A DNA stretch of 64,000 nt from Paenibacillus sp. R14(2021) (GTDB lineage: Bacteria; Bacillota; Bacilli; Paenibacillales; Paenibacillaceae). Each line of letters opens with the position of its first letter. Within the stretch, counting starts at the first letter, position 1. The stretch lies in contig NZ_CP080269.1 in NCBI RefSeq assembly GCF_019431355.1, positions 5,637,001 through 5,701,000 on the forward strand, in the 5' to 3' direction. The position numbers were made by a program, and so were the translations under genes. The notes below the pieces were generated by a model. It was not told the DNA's origin. It ran no database searches and saw only the letters and a program-made list of their open reading frames with translations. Of this stretch, positions 26,587 to 35,661 are shown in pieces.

Positions 26587-27309
26587 TTACAACAACCTCC
26601 CAGCCTCTCGATCAACCAGAACGATGACATTTTTATGCGTCTGCAGCAGCGATGCGGGACATTCCGTCATTATTGGACCTTGGAGCGCCTGTTTAACGAT
26701 CTCGGCTTTATCCGCGCCTTTGACCACCAGCAGGATGGTTGAGGCTTTGAGAATAGAGCCTACGCCCATTGTAATGGCTTGTCTTGGCACCTCGTCAATG
26801 GAATCAAAGAAGCGGGCATTGGCTTCCCTCGTCGCTTCTTCCAGCTCAACGACATGCGTGCCGCCCTGGAGGGAATGATCGGGCTCATTGAATCCGATAT
26901 GCCCGTTGTGCCCGAGGCCGAGAAGCTGAATGTCCACCGGCTGTTCTTCGAGCATCCGGTCATAGTTCGAGCATTCCGTTGCCAGATCTGCAGCGTTCCC
27001 GCTGGGGAGATGCGTCTGCTCGGACGGCAGGTCGATATGATTGAACAGGTGCTGCTGCATAAAATGCGCATAGCTTTGTTTATGATCGCGCGTCAATCCC
27101 ACATACTCGTCCAAATTAAAGGTCGTTGCATATTTGAAGGAGACATCGCCGTTCTGGTACATGTCTATCATTTTTCCATAAATGCCGATGGGTGTCGAGC
27201 CCGTCGCCAAACCAAGCGTTGCTTTGGGGTTCTTCTTCAAGGCATCCGCGAACAGCTGTGCGGCGTACAAATCGAGGTCTGCGGTGTTATCAAAGCTTTT
27301 CAGCTGCAT
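26587..27309 (-). CDS. nagB: Glucosamine-6-phosphate deaminase
   Basis: NagB of 240 residues converts glucosamine-6-P to fructose-6-P and ammonia. Visible motifs are LGLATGSTPIGIYGKMIDMY, TFNLDEYVGL with the conserved Asp, LGLGHNGHIGFNEP and the ATREANARFFD region. The length suits the short Bacillus-type monomeric enzyme. The ATG at 27309 has TTAGGAGGC about 7 nt upstream. It is first in the nagBA operon, behind a clear sigma-A promoter and two AT-rich inverted repeats. No GntR-type NagR gene is in the window. Confidence 0.96.
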   Translation of the reverse strand: MQLKSFDNTADLDLYAAQLFADALKKNPKATLGLATGSTPIGIYGKMIDMYQNGDVSFKYATTFNLDEYVGLTRDHKQSYAHFMQQHLFNHIDLPSEQTHLPSGNAADLATECSNYDRMLEEQPVDIQLLGLGHNGHIGFNEPDHSLQGGTHVVELEEATREANARFFDSIDEVPRQAITMGVGSILKASTILLVVKGADKAEIVKQALQGPIMTECPASLLQTHKNVIVLVDREAGRLL

Positions 27310-27342
27310 CTTAAGTGCCTCCTAAGTGGTTGAGATACCTTT

Positions 27343-27371
27343 ATTATAGATGACTTTGGAAGTATCCACAA
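27343..27371 (-). promoter_or_regulatory. Sigma-A promoter of nagBA
   Basis: On the minus strand TTGTGG (27366-27371) is followed by 17 nt and a consensus TATAAT (27343-27348). The predicted transcript would begin about 27 nt upstream of nagB. Confidence 0.75.
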
Positions 27372-27373
27372 TA

Positions 27374-27422
27374 AAAATGATTATAAAATTCATTTTAACG
27401 AAATAAATAATCAAAAGTTATT
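27374..27422. promoter_or_regulatory. Two inverted repeats upstream of the nagBA promoter
   Basis: AAAATGA and TCATTTT flank nine bases at 27374-27396, and AATAA and TTATT flank seven bases at 27406-27422. They sit just upstream of the -35 in an unusually AT-rich stretch. I do not see the NagR/DasR-type consensus (TGGTCTAGACCA), so the cognate regulator is unknown. Confidence 0.4.
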
Positions 27423-27518
27423 CGAAATGGCTGGACTGTCAGTCAGACTTGCTCATACTGCCGTCTCTATGACATGATGGATAAAAACCGTACGGGATGG
27501 AAGGAGTATCACGTCAGC

Positions 27519-28583
27519 ATGACAGACAGACTGGACAAGGCGCATTCCACTACCGCGAGGCGCAAAGGCGAGCATATCCGCATCTGCCTGGAGGAACAGG
27601 TGCAGAGCGTCGGTACGGTTACCGGCTTCGACCGGTACCGGTTTCGCCATCGGGCGCTTCCCGAAATCGCTTATGAAGACATACAGCTGTCCACCGTATT
27701 TCTGGGCAAGCCCATACAAGCTCCGCTGCTTATCAGTTCGATGACGGGCGGAACGGATGAGACGGCGCGCATCAATGCAAGGCTGGCTGCGGCTGCGGAA
27801 GCAAGAGGCTGGGCCATGGGCCTTGGCTCCATGCGCGCCACCATTGAGAATGAAGCGCTGGCAGGCACTTTTCGAATGAGAGCCTATGCGCCGACTATTC
27901 CGATTATTGCCAATCTAGGCGCAGTCCAGTTCAATTACGGGTACGGCGTTGACCAGTGCCGCCGCGCGGTCGAGCTTGCGGAAGCAGATGCGCTCGTTCT
28001 TCATTTGAACAGTCTGCAGGAGGTATTTCAGCCGGAAGGCAACACGGATTTTCGCGGTCTTCTTCGCCGAATTGGCGAAGTGTGCCGGGTGATCGGCGTG
28101 CCGGTCGGCGTGAAGGAGGTCGGCTGGGGCATCGATGCAGAGACGGCTGCCGTGCTCGTTGAAGCCGGCGTTTCCTTCATCGATGTTGCCGGTGCCGGCG
28201 GAACCTCGTGGAGCCAGGTCGAGAAATACCGCGCGCGCGATCCGCTGCGCGCTGAAGCGGCCGCAGCGTTCGCAGGCTGGGGCAATCCGACGGCCGCATG
28301 CGTCCGCGAAGTGCGCGAAGCGCTGCCGGAAGTGCCCCTTATAGCGAGCGGCGGCCTGACTTCGGGGGTCGATGCCGCCAAGGCGATTGCGCTGGGCGCA
28401 GATATCGCCGGCTATGGTCGCTCTCTGCTTGCCGGCGCTGCGGAATCGGGCGTCGACGGCACGGAACTGCTGCAGCGCCAGATGGAGCGTATCGAATTCG
28501 AGCTGCGGACAGCCATGTTCGGCATCGGTTCGGAGAATCTGCATGAGCTTCGTTCTACGAATCGATTGGTCGAGCAGATCTGA
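27519..28583 (+). CDS. fni: Type 2 isopentenyl-diphosphate delta-isomerase
   Basis: A 354-residue FMN- and NADPH-dependent IPP isomerase (type 2) interconverts IPP and DMAPP. Visible elements are ARRKGEHIRICLEE at the N-terminus, PLLISSMTGGTDETARIN, GLGSMRATIEN, LHLNSLQEVFQPEGNTDF, GVKEVGWGI and the FMN phosphate loop IASGGLTSGVDAAKAIALGA. I chose the ATG at 27519 because GGAAGGAG lies 12 nt upstream. The in-frame ATG at 27474 has no ribosome site. It diverges from nagBA and ends at a strong terminator shared with the germination operon. Confidence 0.93.
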   Translation: MTDRLDKAHSTTARRKGEHIRICLEEQVQSVGTVTGFDRYRFRHRALPEIAYEDIQLSTVFLGKPIQAPLLISSMTGGTDETARINARLAAAAEARGWAMGLGSMRATIENEALAGTFRMRAYAPTIPIIANLGAVQFNYGYGVDQCRRAVELAEADALVLHLNSLQEVFQPEGNTDFRGLLRRIGEVCRVIGVPVGVKEVGWGIDAETAAVLVEAGVSFIDVAGAGGTSWSQVEKYRARDPLRAEAAAAFAGWGNPTAACVREVREALPEVPLIASGGLTSGVDAAKAIALGADIAGYGRSLLAGAAESGVDGTELLQRQMERIEFELRTAMFGIGSENLHELRSTNRLVEQI

Positions 28584-28593
28584 ACGGCTTAGG

Positions 28594-28633
28594 AAAGAGG
28601 GCAGACCCTGCTGGCAGGTGCTGCCCTCTTTTG
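28594..28633. terminator. Bidirectional terminator between fni and the gerC-type gene
   Basis: AAAGAGGGCAG (28594-28604) pairs with CTGCCCTCTTT (28621-28631) with T-runs on both strands. Confidence 0.88.
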
Positions 28634-28646
28634 CGTACGTCCGCAG

Positions 28647-29747
28647 TCAGCGGATCAGCCCGGAGCCTTCGATTTTGACATGCGTCGTTACCTCAAATTT
28701 CAGCTTTGGGTAAATCCGCTCCCAGTCTGCCCAGGTTTGCGCATTGCCGGCATGCGTCGCCCGGTAATGCAGCCCGAAGCCGAACGGGTCGACGCCGCTC
28801 TGCTGCACCTTTTTCAGCAGCTTCAACACCTCGTCGCCCACCTGCTTGTCGAACAGAGCTTCGATCGCGTTCCAATCTTCATTGTAGATGCCGATCGGCG
28901 CCTCTTCGAAAATCCCGCTGACGTTGAATTTAAGCTTAAGCACGTATCCGTCTTCTTCCTTAACGATCCGGTAATTGGAGGTAATCCTGTCAACGGAAAT
29001 GACCATCGTGATGCCGTCTTTCACTGCGGTCACCGTCGATTTGGTGAATTTGTTGCGAACCTGGTTATAGGTCTCGGTTTCGGCAGGACTTAAGACCGTG
29101 ACCAGCTTGGATTTATCGAGCAGGGCGAGGCGGGTGACGACATAGCCGTCATGCTCCTCCCGCATCACCGGCAGGATGGGATCCATCCCGCGTTCTTGGA
29201 AACGGCGAATAAAGTCAAACAAATAGACGGTAATGAGGTACGAGGACTGCGTGCCGTCTTTGCCGTACATCAGAAAGATCGTATTCCCCGGATATCGCTC
29301 GGTCGTTGGCATGACGTTGAGGATCGTCTTCGCGTCCGGCTTGCCAATAGCCATATAGGCAACGCTCTGTACATCTCGGCGGCGGGAAAGCCATCTCAGA
29401 ATATCCGTATAGTTATTGCGGGCGAGCTGTTCGCCGACGACGAACAACTTACAATGGCCAAAATCGATTTCTTTGTCGACATGCGACTTCATTAATCGGA
29501 CGGCCTCGGCAATCGATGTGGCCTGAATGGTTTGGACAAGGCTTTTGCCGGCTCCCGGCTCGATCTTCGGGGAGGGTATGGCGAGACGAAGCGTAATTTT
29601 GTACCCCTTCGCGCCGCCGTCAGCACGGTCAATGCCCATCATGACCACGAAGAACCGTTTGTCGATGTCCTTGAATCCGCAGCCGCTGACGGACGCGGAC
29701 ATTACGGATATAAGCAGCAGCAGCGCTAACAGCCGGATGCAGCTCAT
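28647..29747 (-). CDS. Ger(x)C-family spore germination lipoprotein
   Basis: A 366-residue GerC-type subunit. The N-terminal lipoprotein signal MSCIRLLALLLLISVMSASV ends in a lipobox SVSGCG with lipidation expected on the Cys. The mature part begins with the family-typical FKDIDKRFFVVMMGIDRAD. Ger(x)C proteins are anchored to the spore inner membrane and assemble with GerA- and GerB-type subunits into a germinant receptor. The ATG overlaps the end of the gerB-type gene by 4 nt (ATGA), so it is the last gene of a coupled three-gene operon. The germinant cannot be inferred. Confidence 0.93.
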   Translation of the reverse strand: MSCIRLLALLLLISVMSASVSGCGFKDIDKRFFVVMMGIDRADGGAKGYKITLRLAIPSPKIEPGAGKSLVQTIQATSIAEAVRLMKSHVDKEIDFGHCKLFVVGEQLARNNYTDILRWLSRRRDVQSVAYMAIGKPDAKTILNVMPTTERYPGNTIFLMYGKDGTQSSYLITVYLFDFIRRFQERGMDPILPVMREEHDGYVVTRLALLDKSKLVTVLSPAETETYNQVRNKFTKSTVTAVKDGITMVISVDRITSNYRIVKEEDGYVLKLKFNVSGIFEEAPIGIYNEDWNAIEALFDKQVGDEVLKLLKKVQQSGVDPFGFGLHYRATHAGNAQTWADWERIYPKLKFEVTTHVKIEGSGLIR

Positions 29748-30853
29748 GAGGGAAGCTTCTTTCGACGGTTTTTAATGGTCAGTATGGTTAGGAAGATGAC
29801 GAGAATGATCTCCATATAGAAACGGAAAACGAGCCAATAGCCCGTAATCTCCAAGTTCTGCTTCTCGTCAAATAAATAAGAGTACAGCAATGTCAAGCAG
29901 GCGAACAAGCAGGCAATGACCCATTTGGCCTTCGGCGTCCGCGGAGGGTCGATCCGCGGCTTCGACTTCGGCAGACAGCTTTTGATCATCTCGATCGCCA
30001 AGTGCCAGCCGACGGTCGCGAATATAAGCGTCAGATTCAAATAAAGAATGAGAAACACGAAAATAACCCGTTCTATGAAGCCGTAGCTCATCACGAGCGA
30101 GTCCGAGGTGACGCTCCAAATATACAAATAAGACCCGGCGGCTTCCGTGCCGTGCAGACCGATCGGAATGAAGAACGAGATCAGCATGATGCCGCTGCAG
30201 AAGATCGGAATGATCCAGCGGAAACGGAATCTGAAGTTCGGCGCATGAAGCCTGTTGAACATGATGAAATTGATATAGCCGGTGAACAGGAACGTCGCGG
30301 CGGCGAACGGCTTCATTTTGGGCGTCTGGTTCCAGTAGTGGCCTATCGTTTGAATCGCATCCCAATCCAGAAGTGGATTACGCGCAGCTTTAAACAAGAT
30401 GAACAGTATGAGCGGCGCGCTCAGTAGCAGCCCCATCTCCAGGACGAAGATGATCGTCAGCATGGAGCGGGTGGAGCCGTACACGCATACGATTACGAGA
30501 AATCCCAAGACGACGAGCGAGCTTGTATCGGGATTTAAGAAGCGGTTGATCAGCACGGCGTACGCATAGAGCGTGATCGATGATGCTGTGAACCACATGA
30601 AGGCCATGAACAGCATGATCGGAATGATGACATATGGACGGAAATAGAGCGCCAATATTTCCGGCATGCCTTTGCCCGGATAGGCTTGCATGACGAAGGT
30701 GAATATGATCGAGACGGCTGAGCCTACGATAACGGCGCAAAGCATCGACATGATTGCTCCTGTATACCGGTACTGCAAAAGCAGATAGGGGACGAACAAC
30801 ATCAGGTTCAGCATGCTGACCATAATAATGTTGTAGTAGAAATATCGATTCAT
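29744..30853 (-). CDS. GerB-family (GerAB-type) germination permease
   Basis: A 369-residue endospore germination permease of the amino-acid/polyamine transporter superfamily, with about ten hydrophobic segments from residue 6 to the C-terminus. It starts MNRYFYYNIIMVSMLNLMLF, and the family-typical PGKGMPEILALYF occurs near 60. In GerA-type receptors this subunit binds the germinant. The C-terminus ends in a short basic tail (KNRRKKLPS). It overlaps the gerA-type gene upstream and the gerC-type gene downstream by 4 nt each, so all three should be made together in the forespore. Confidence 0.93.
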   Translation of the reverse strand: MNRYFYYNIIMVSMLNLMLFVPYLLLQYRYTGAIMSMLCAVIVGSAVSIIFTFVMQAYPGKGMPEILALYFRPYVIIPIMLFMAFMWFTASSITLYAYAVLINRFLNPDTSSLVVLGFLVIVCVYGSTRSMLTIIFVLEMGLLLSAPLILFILFKAARNPLLDWDAIQTIGHYWNQTPKMKPFAAATFLFTGYINFIMFNRLHAPNFRFRFRWIIPIFCSGIMLISFFIPIGLHGTEAAGSYLYIWSVTSDSLVMSYGFIERVIFVFLILYLNLTLIFATVGWHLAIEMIKSCLPKSKPRIDPPRTPKAKWVIACLFACLTLLYSYLFDEKQNLEITGYWLVFRFYMEIILVIFLTILTIKNRRKKLPS

Positions 30854-32178
30854 TCCTGATTCACCTGCCCGATGTCGCTGTTTTGTGAAGGAGACTTGCC
30901 GAAAATCCGGAAATACGGCTTGCCGAAGCTGCGCAGGTCAGCCAAGTAAACCAAGTAGCAGAAGATGCCCATCGTGACGCCGGAGATGCCGAAGAAGATC
31001 GCCGGCACGATCAGCGGATATTTTAGAAACCGAATCGCCGTCGACATATTGTTGACGGGAATGACGAAATTCGAGATGGCCACGACGGAGGTGACGATAA
31101 TCATGATGCTGCTGACAAGCCCGGCTTGCTGGGCGGCTTGTCCGAGTATCAGACCGCCGACGGTTGTAGCCGTAGAGCCGATATATTTGGGCAGCCTTAC
31201 GCTGGCCTCGATCAAGGATTCAATCATGAACAGCATAATGAACACCTCGACAAAGGAAGGATACGGTACGGCCGAGCGGCTTCCGGCAATGGAAAAGGTT
31301 AGCTGCACGCGGAACAACTCCGGATTATAGGACACGATCGCAACATAGAGCGCGGGAAGGGTAATTGTCAGAATAACGGCCAGATAGCGCAGCACGATCA
31401 TGCCCCGCGTCATCCAGAAGGAATCATAGTCATCGTCCACCGCATGCATGAAGTCGAAGAAGGTCGCAGGCAAAATGGTGGCGAACATCGAGCCTTGAAG
31501 CAGCAAAACTACCTTGCCTCCCTCGAGTCCGGTGCATACGCGGTCTGGACGCTCCGTCACGATCATCGAGGGGAACAAGCGATACCGGTCGCCTAAGGAG
31601 CGGACCAGCTCGCCCGTCGCGGTATAGAAGGGGTCGGAAATCCGATCCAGCTTGCATCTTATATTGCTTAAGATGTTGGCGTCTACCCGGTGTTTGTCGA
31701 AGAGCAAATGGATTCTGGTCTTGGAAATCGTCCCGACCGTACGCTCCTCGATCGCGAGCTCTTCGCTCGGGTAACGGCTGCGAATGATGTTGACGGAGTC
31801 GATTAGATCCTCGCTGAGCGAAATTTGCGGTCCCATGATGACGGTCTCCACCATCGTCTGCGGGTTCTCGTTGCGAATGATCCGCGCCGCGTCCAGCATA
31901 TAGATCGTTTGGTTGACTTGCAGCAGCACAAATCCATGCAGCATCGTCTGGGCCCACTTAGCGGGATCGTTTAGCTCTATAAAGACTGGATTGGTTTTGA
32001 CCAATTGTTCAAAGGGATGCTCCTGTTTCGTGAAAGGGACAAGGATGAAGTCGCTGACTTTACTCTCATCGCAAAGCGATTTGATATAAGCAACCTCAAT
32101 CGTCATCGTGTCGTTGTGCAGACGGTTCAAGTTCAAATCCCGTGCTTCGGCAAATAACGTTTCGATTCGGTTCAGCAT
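30850..32178 (-). CDS. GerA-family (GerAA-type) spore germination protein
   Basis: A 442-residue GerAA-type subunit. The N-terminal soluble domain (about 1-230) contains RYPSEELAIEERTVGTISKT, and the C-terminal part has about five hydrophobic segments with AIVSYNPELFRVQLTFSIAGSR and PYPSFVEVFIMLFMIESLIEA seen as shorter blocks. These match GerA proteins, although it is somewhat shorter than the usual 480-500 residues because of a short N-terminus. It is the first gene of the receptor operon. The start at 32178 has AAGGAAGTG upstream. A sigma-G-like promoter lies 64-94 nt upstream. Confidence 0.93.
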   Translation of the reverse strand: MLNRIETLFAEARDLNLNRLHNDTMTIEVAYIKSLCDESKVSDFILVPFTKQEHPFEQLVKTNPVFIELNDPAKWAQTMLHGFVLLQVNQTIYMLDAARIIRNENPQTMVETVIMGPQISLSEDLIDSVNIIRSRYPSEELAIEERTVGTISKTRIHLLFDKHRVDANILSNIRCKLDRISDPFYTATGELVRSLGDRYRLFPSMIVTERPDRVCTGLEGGKVVLLLQGSMFATILPATFFDFMHAVDDDYDSFWMTRGMIVLRYLAVILTITLPALYVAIVSYNPELFRVQLTFSIAGSRSAVPYPSFVEVFIMLFMIESLIEASVRLPKYIGSTATTVGGLILGQAAQQAGLVSSIMIIVTSVVAISNFVIPVNNMSTAIRFLKYPLIVPAIFFGISGVTMGIFCYLVYLADLRSFGKPYFRIFGKSPSQNSDIGQVNQE

Positions 32179-32241
32179 GTCTGCACTTCCTTGTCCGTAT
32201 GAAATGAAGGCTGCTTATGGAAACAGCTGGGCAGCATGGCT

Positions 32242-32272
32242 TAGTATGGGAACCTAAGAAGAAAAATATGCC
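32242..32272 (-). promoter_or_regulatory. Candidate sigma-G promoter of the germination operon
   Basis: On the minus strand GGCATA (32267-32272), 18 nt, then CATACTA (32242-32248). The -10 is a perfect match to the forespore sigma-G consensus CATnnTA, and the -35 differs from TGnATA at one base. Forespore expression is expected for germinant receptors. Confidence 0.65.
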
Positions 32273-32405
32273 TCCTTCAGCAGTGTTTTGCCAGAATTGC
32301 GGTCGTGAAGTACAATTGTTAGTAGTGTATTTGCTGTAATTATGAAGGCAGTCCATAGGATAAGGATGCTTTAATGACAATGATTCTGACAGGGAGGGCC
32401 GCAAT

Positions 32406-33419
32406 TTGAGCGGGAAGAAATTAACGACAACAACATGGCCTGGCGGCATCTTGCAAATTAAAGTGCCTTTGCCGTTCGCATTGAAATGGGTTAACAGCTA
32501 CCTGTTGAAGGATGAACGGGGATATACGCTGATCGATCCGGGACTTCATACGCCCGAAGCTGTCGAAGCATGGGAAGCAGCGATGGAAGCGCATGACGTG
32601 TCCTTCTCGGACATTCACACCATTCTGTTGACGCATCAGCACCCCGATCACTATGGACTTGCGGGTTGGTTTCAAGAGCGCTGCGGGGCGCCGGTATGGA
32701 TATCGGCGCAGTCTTACGCCTACACACAGCGGTTATGGGGAACGGACGAGGGCGCGCAGTTTGCTTCGGAGTTGACGGCATTGTATGCGCTGCACGGCAT
32801 GCCGCCGGAGATTGAAGCCGAAATTCTTCCGCATTTGGCCAGCTTTATAGCGAAGGTCTCGCCTCAGCCCCGGGTTCAGTTTCTGGAAGCGGGCCAAACC
32901 GTGCAGATGGCGGGCATTGAATGGCAGACCATTGATGCACCCGGTCATGCAGGCGGGCAGCTGTGCTTCTATGCTCCTGCTGCCCGTTGGATGATTTGCG
33001 GTGACCAAGTGCTCCCGGATATTACTCCGAACATCAGCGTCGTTCCGGGAGAAGACGATAAACAGCTGGAGCAGTTTCTGGCAAGCTTGGCGCATCTGGC
33101 GCAGGTTGAGGTAGATTTGGCGTTTCCCGGCCATAGGGATCCGTTCACGGACTTCAAGGGACGTACGGAGGAGCTGGCTGCTCATCATGTTCGCAGGCTG
33201 GATCGCATGGTGGAGATGGTTCGAGAGGAGCCTTGCTCGGGCTACAGCCTCTGCATGCGATTCTTCGGTGAGCGGATTGCGGGGAATACACATAATTTAA
33301 GATTTGCAATGTCGGAGACGTTAGCCCATCTCTACTATTTGGAGCAGCGAGGACGTGTTGCGAGACGCTTGCAGGACGGGAAAGTGATTTTCTGCACGGG
33401 GACCGCAGAGCAGGAATGA
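32406..33419 (+). CDS. MBL-fold metallo-hydrolase
   Basis: A 337-residue metallo-beta-lactamase-fold protein. The metal motif THQHPDHYG (HxHxDH) is near residue 78-86, followed by a conserved His in DAPGHAGGQL, an Asp in MICGDQVLPDI and the last His in FPGHRDPF. The C-terminal 80 residues form a helical winged-helix-like region. Glyoxalase-II-like or lactonase activity is possible, but the substrate is not deducible. The start is TTG at 32406 with GGGAGGG about 8 nt upstream. It precedes capA and gdpD with gaps of 78 and 5 nt. Confidence 0.88.
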   Translation: MSGKKLTTTTWPGGILQIKVPLPFALKWVNSYLLKDERGYTLIDPGLHTPEAVEAWEAAMEAHDVSFSDIHTILLTHQHPDHYGLAGWFQERCGAPVWISAQSYAYTQRLWGTDEGAQFASELTALYALHGMPPEIEAEILPHLASFIAKVSPQPRVQFLEAGQTVQMAGIEWQTIDAPGHAGGQLCFYAPAARWMICGDQVLPDITPNISVVPGEDDKQLEQFLASLAHLAQVEVDLAFPGHRDPFTDFKGRTEELAAHHVRRLDRMVEMVREEPCSGYSLCMRFFGERIAGNTHNLRFAMSETLAHLYYLEQRGRVARRLQDGKVIFCTGTAEQE

Positions 33420-33497
33420 GTGAAGCACGTTCCGCACCTCGGGGCATGAATAATGAAGGAACGAATAGATCGCATGAAGCAAAGGAGCCCTTAGATT

Positions 33498-34892
33498 ATG
33501 GCATTGTCACGCTCGGAATCCCGCCAACGCCGCAAGAAGCAGCGGTCAAACCGATTGCGACGCCTGTTGGTCGTCAACGCAGTTATGCTCCTTCTGATCG
33601 GCGTGCTGGTCGTCGTGTACGTCGTGCAGCTTCAAGACAGCGGCAAAAAGCTGGACACAACTGCGAATAACGGCGCACAGGACCAAGGCGGCAAGAATGC
33701 CGAAGGCTCGCAGGCTGCTGATACAGCACCTGCCGGGAATGAGAACGGCGCCGCTTCGAATCAGAACGGTAACAGCGGAGGCAGCGCTGCTAACGATGCT
33801 CCAGCCGGGAACGAATCGACAGACGATGCCGCTTCAGCCTCGAACGATGGGGCGAGCTCTCAAGCGGAGAATGCGAACGACGGCGGCTCAGGCGGTCATT
33901 CGGAGGAGGAGCAGCCAAGCGGCGGGGCGATTGCGCCGAGTGGAGAGAAGCAGGTGAAGCTCTCTTTCGCAGGCGATATTTTGCTGGCGGCTTCCGTGGA
34001 GAAGCTCATGTTGAAGAACGGATTCGAATATCCATATGCCAAGGTGCTTAAGTTTCTGAACAAGGCGGACTTCATGGCGGCCAATTTGGAAACGCCTGTT
34101 ACGCTTCGGGGCACGCCGGCTGCGGATAAGCAGTATGTGTACAAATCTTCGCCGGATGCATTGCCTGCACTTAAGGAGTCCGGCATCGACCTTGTCAATT
34201 TGGCGAACAACCATTCCATGGATCAAGGCGAGGAAGGCTTGCTGGATACGATAGATTATTTGAACAAAGCGGGCCTCGCGAACATGGGGGCAGGACGTGA
34301 TGACATCGAGGCGTACAAACCGGTGATCGTGAAGGCAAATGGCATCAGCGTTGCGTATATCGGACTATCCCGGGTTATTCCGACCGGCTCCTGGAAAGCA
34401 GGCAAGGCGCATCCCGGCCTGGCGGAGTCGTACGATCCGACACGGGCGGTTGCTGCAATCAAGCAGGCAAAGGAACAGGCGGATCTCGTCGTCGTCATGG
34501 TTCATTGGGGGACGGAGCTCAGCGATTCGCCGAACCCGGATCAAACGCGGCTTGGGCACACCTATGTCGATGCCGGAGCAGACCTGGTCATCGGCAGCCA
34601 TCCGCACGTATTGCAGGGCATGGAGTCTTACAAGGGCAAATGGATCGCATACAGCCTGGGCAATTTTATTTTCGCCGGCATGCCGAATGAGAAGACAAAA
34701 GATACCGGCGTGCTGGATGCGGCATGCGACGCCGCTGGCCGGTGCAGCCTGCAGTTTCATCCCATGCGGGCGGATCAATCGCAGCCAGCACCTCTGGCCG
34801 GCGATGATGCATCAGCATTACTGAAGCGACTATCAGCGATATCGATTCATGCTTCGATTAATTCGAACGGCGATGTGAAGCCAAAGGAGTGA
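33498..34892 (+). CDS. CapA-family membrane-anchored phosphoesterase-like protein
   Basis: A 464-residue protein of the poly-gamma-glutamate CapA family. A basic N-terminus (about 20 residues) leads into one TM segment (LLVVNAVMLLLIGVLVVVYV), then an Asn/Gly/Ser/Ala-rich linker of about 100 residues, then the metallophosphatase-like CapA domain with LSFAGDILLA, MAANLETPVT, LVNLANNHSMDQG, VVMVHWGTE and VIGSHPHVLQG. The domain therefore sits outside the membrane on a flexible stalk. No capB/capC genes are nearby, so a role in polyglutamate synthesis is unproven. The ATG has AAAGGAG 9-10 nt upstream. Confidence 0.9.
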   Translation: MALSRSESRQRRKKQRSNRLRRLLVVNAVMLLLIGVLVVVYVVQLQDSGKKLDTTANNGAQDQGGKNAEGSQAADTAPAGNENGAASNQNGNSGGSAANDAPAGNESTDDAASASNDGASSQAENANDGGSGGHSEEEQPSGGAIAPSGEKQVKLSFAGDILLAASVEKLMLKNGFEYPYAKVLKFLNKADFMAANLETPVTLRGTPAADKQYVYKSSPDALPALKESGIDLVNLANNHSMDQGEEGLLDTIDYLNKAGLANMGAGRDDIEAYKPVIVKANGISVAYIGLSRVIPTGSWKAGKAHPGLAESYDPTRAVAAIKQAKEQADLVVVMVHWGTELSDSPNPDQTRLGHTYVDAGADLVIGSHPHVLQGMESYKGKWIAYSLGNFIFAGMPNEKTKDTGVLDAACDAAGRCSLQFHPMRADQSQPAPLAGDDASALLKRLSAISIHASINSNGDVKPKE

Positions 34893-34897
34893 GCTCA

Positions 34898-35623
34898 TTG
34901 TTAAACCCATGCGTAGCCCATCGCGGAGCATCCGGCCTGGCGCCGGAAAATACGATGGCGGCATTCCATGCCGCGCTTGCGTTTCCATTCGTGCAATGGA
35001 TGGAGCTGGACGTACAGCTGTCCAAGGACGGGATTCCCGTCGTCATTCATGACGACACCTTGCGGCGCACAGCCAATACAGCCGGCCGCGTCAACGATTA
35101 CACAGCAGAGCAGCTGGGACAGATGGATGCGGGGAGCTGGTTCGCTAAATCGTTTGCCGGCAAAGGTATTCCGACGCTCCAGCAGGTCATGGAGGAAACG
35201 ATCGGCCGGTGCCGGCTCAACATCGAGCTGAAGACGTACGGCGGACGCTATCCCGGGATGGAGCAGAAGGTCGTCGACTTGCTGTATCGCAGCGGCTTGC
35301 AGCATGATGCGGTCATTACGTCCTTCGATCGCGAGGCGCTTCGCCGGGTGAGGGAGATTTCGCCGGACGTTCGGACCGGACTTATCATCGATGCGCTGCC
35401 ATGGACGCTCGCGGAGGAGCTCAAACGTATGGATGCCTCATTCTTGTCAATTGGCTACACCCGCGTTTCCGAAGCGCTGCTGGAGGATATGAGCAAAGCG
35501 AATGTCACGGTGATGGCATGGACTGTGAACGATACGTCAATGATCAAGCGCCTGGCGGCTATGAGCAGCTCGCTTATGATTTGCACGAATTATCCGGACC
35601 GCTTCTTGGAAGCGGGACAATAA
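34898..35623 (+). CDS. Glycerophosphodiester phosphodiesterase family protein
   Basis: A 241-residue GDPD-fold protein. The active-site residues are visible: AHRGASGLAPENTMAAF (catalytic His), MELDVQLSKDGIPVVIHDDTL (metal Glu-Asp and second His) and the later NIELKTYGG with the metal Glu. Such enzymes release alcohols from glycerophosphodiesters of phospholipids or teichoic acids. There is no signal peptide. I chose TTG at 34898 because AAAGGAG ends 8 nt upstream. The in-frame GTG at 34889 is part of that ribosome site. It follows capA closely and ends at a terminator. Confidence 0.9.
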   Translation: MLNPCVAHRGASGLAPENTMAAFHAALAFPFVQWMELDVQLSKDGIPVVIHDDTLRRTANTAGRVNDYTAEQLGQMDAGSWFAKSFAGKGIPTLQQVMEETIGRCRLNIELKTYGGRYPGMEQKVVDLLYRSGLQHDAVITSFDREALRRVREISPDVRTGLIIDALPWTLAEELKRMDASFLSIGYTRVSEALLEDMSKANVTVMAWTVNDTSMIKRLAAMSSSLMICTNYPDRFLEAGQ

Positions 35624-35626
35624 CCG

Positions 35627-35657
35627 ACAGGCCGGCTGCAGGGCGCCGGCCTGTTTT
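35627..35657 (+). terminator. Intrinsic terminator after the GDPD gene
   Basis: ACAGGCCGGC (35627-35636) pairs with GCCGGCCTGT (35645-35654), followed by TTTT. Confidence 0.85.
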
Positions 35658-35661
35658 ACTG

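Noticed and set aside
32117-32146. tRNA T-loop-like GGTTCAAGTTCAAATCCCG
   Set aside because: It lies inside the gerA-type coding sequence and no acceptor, D or anticodon arms fit around it.
33416-33670. 84-codon frame overlapping the MBL and capA genes
   Set aside because: It shares the DNA of capA in another frame, has no own ribosome site, and looks like a shadow.
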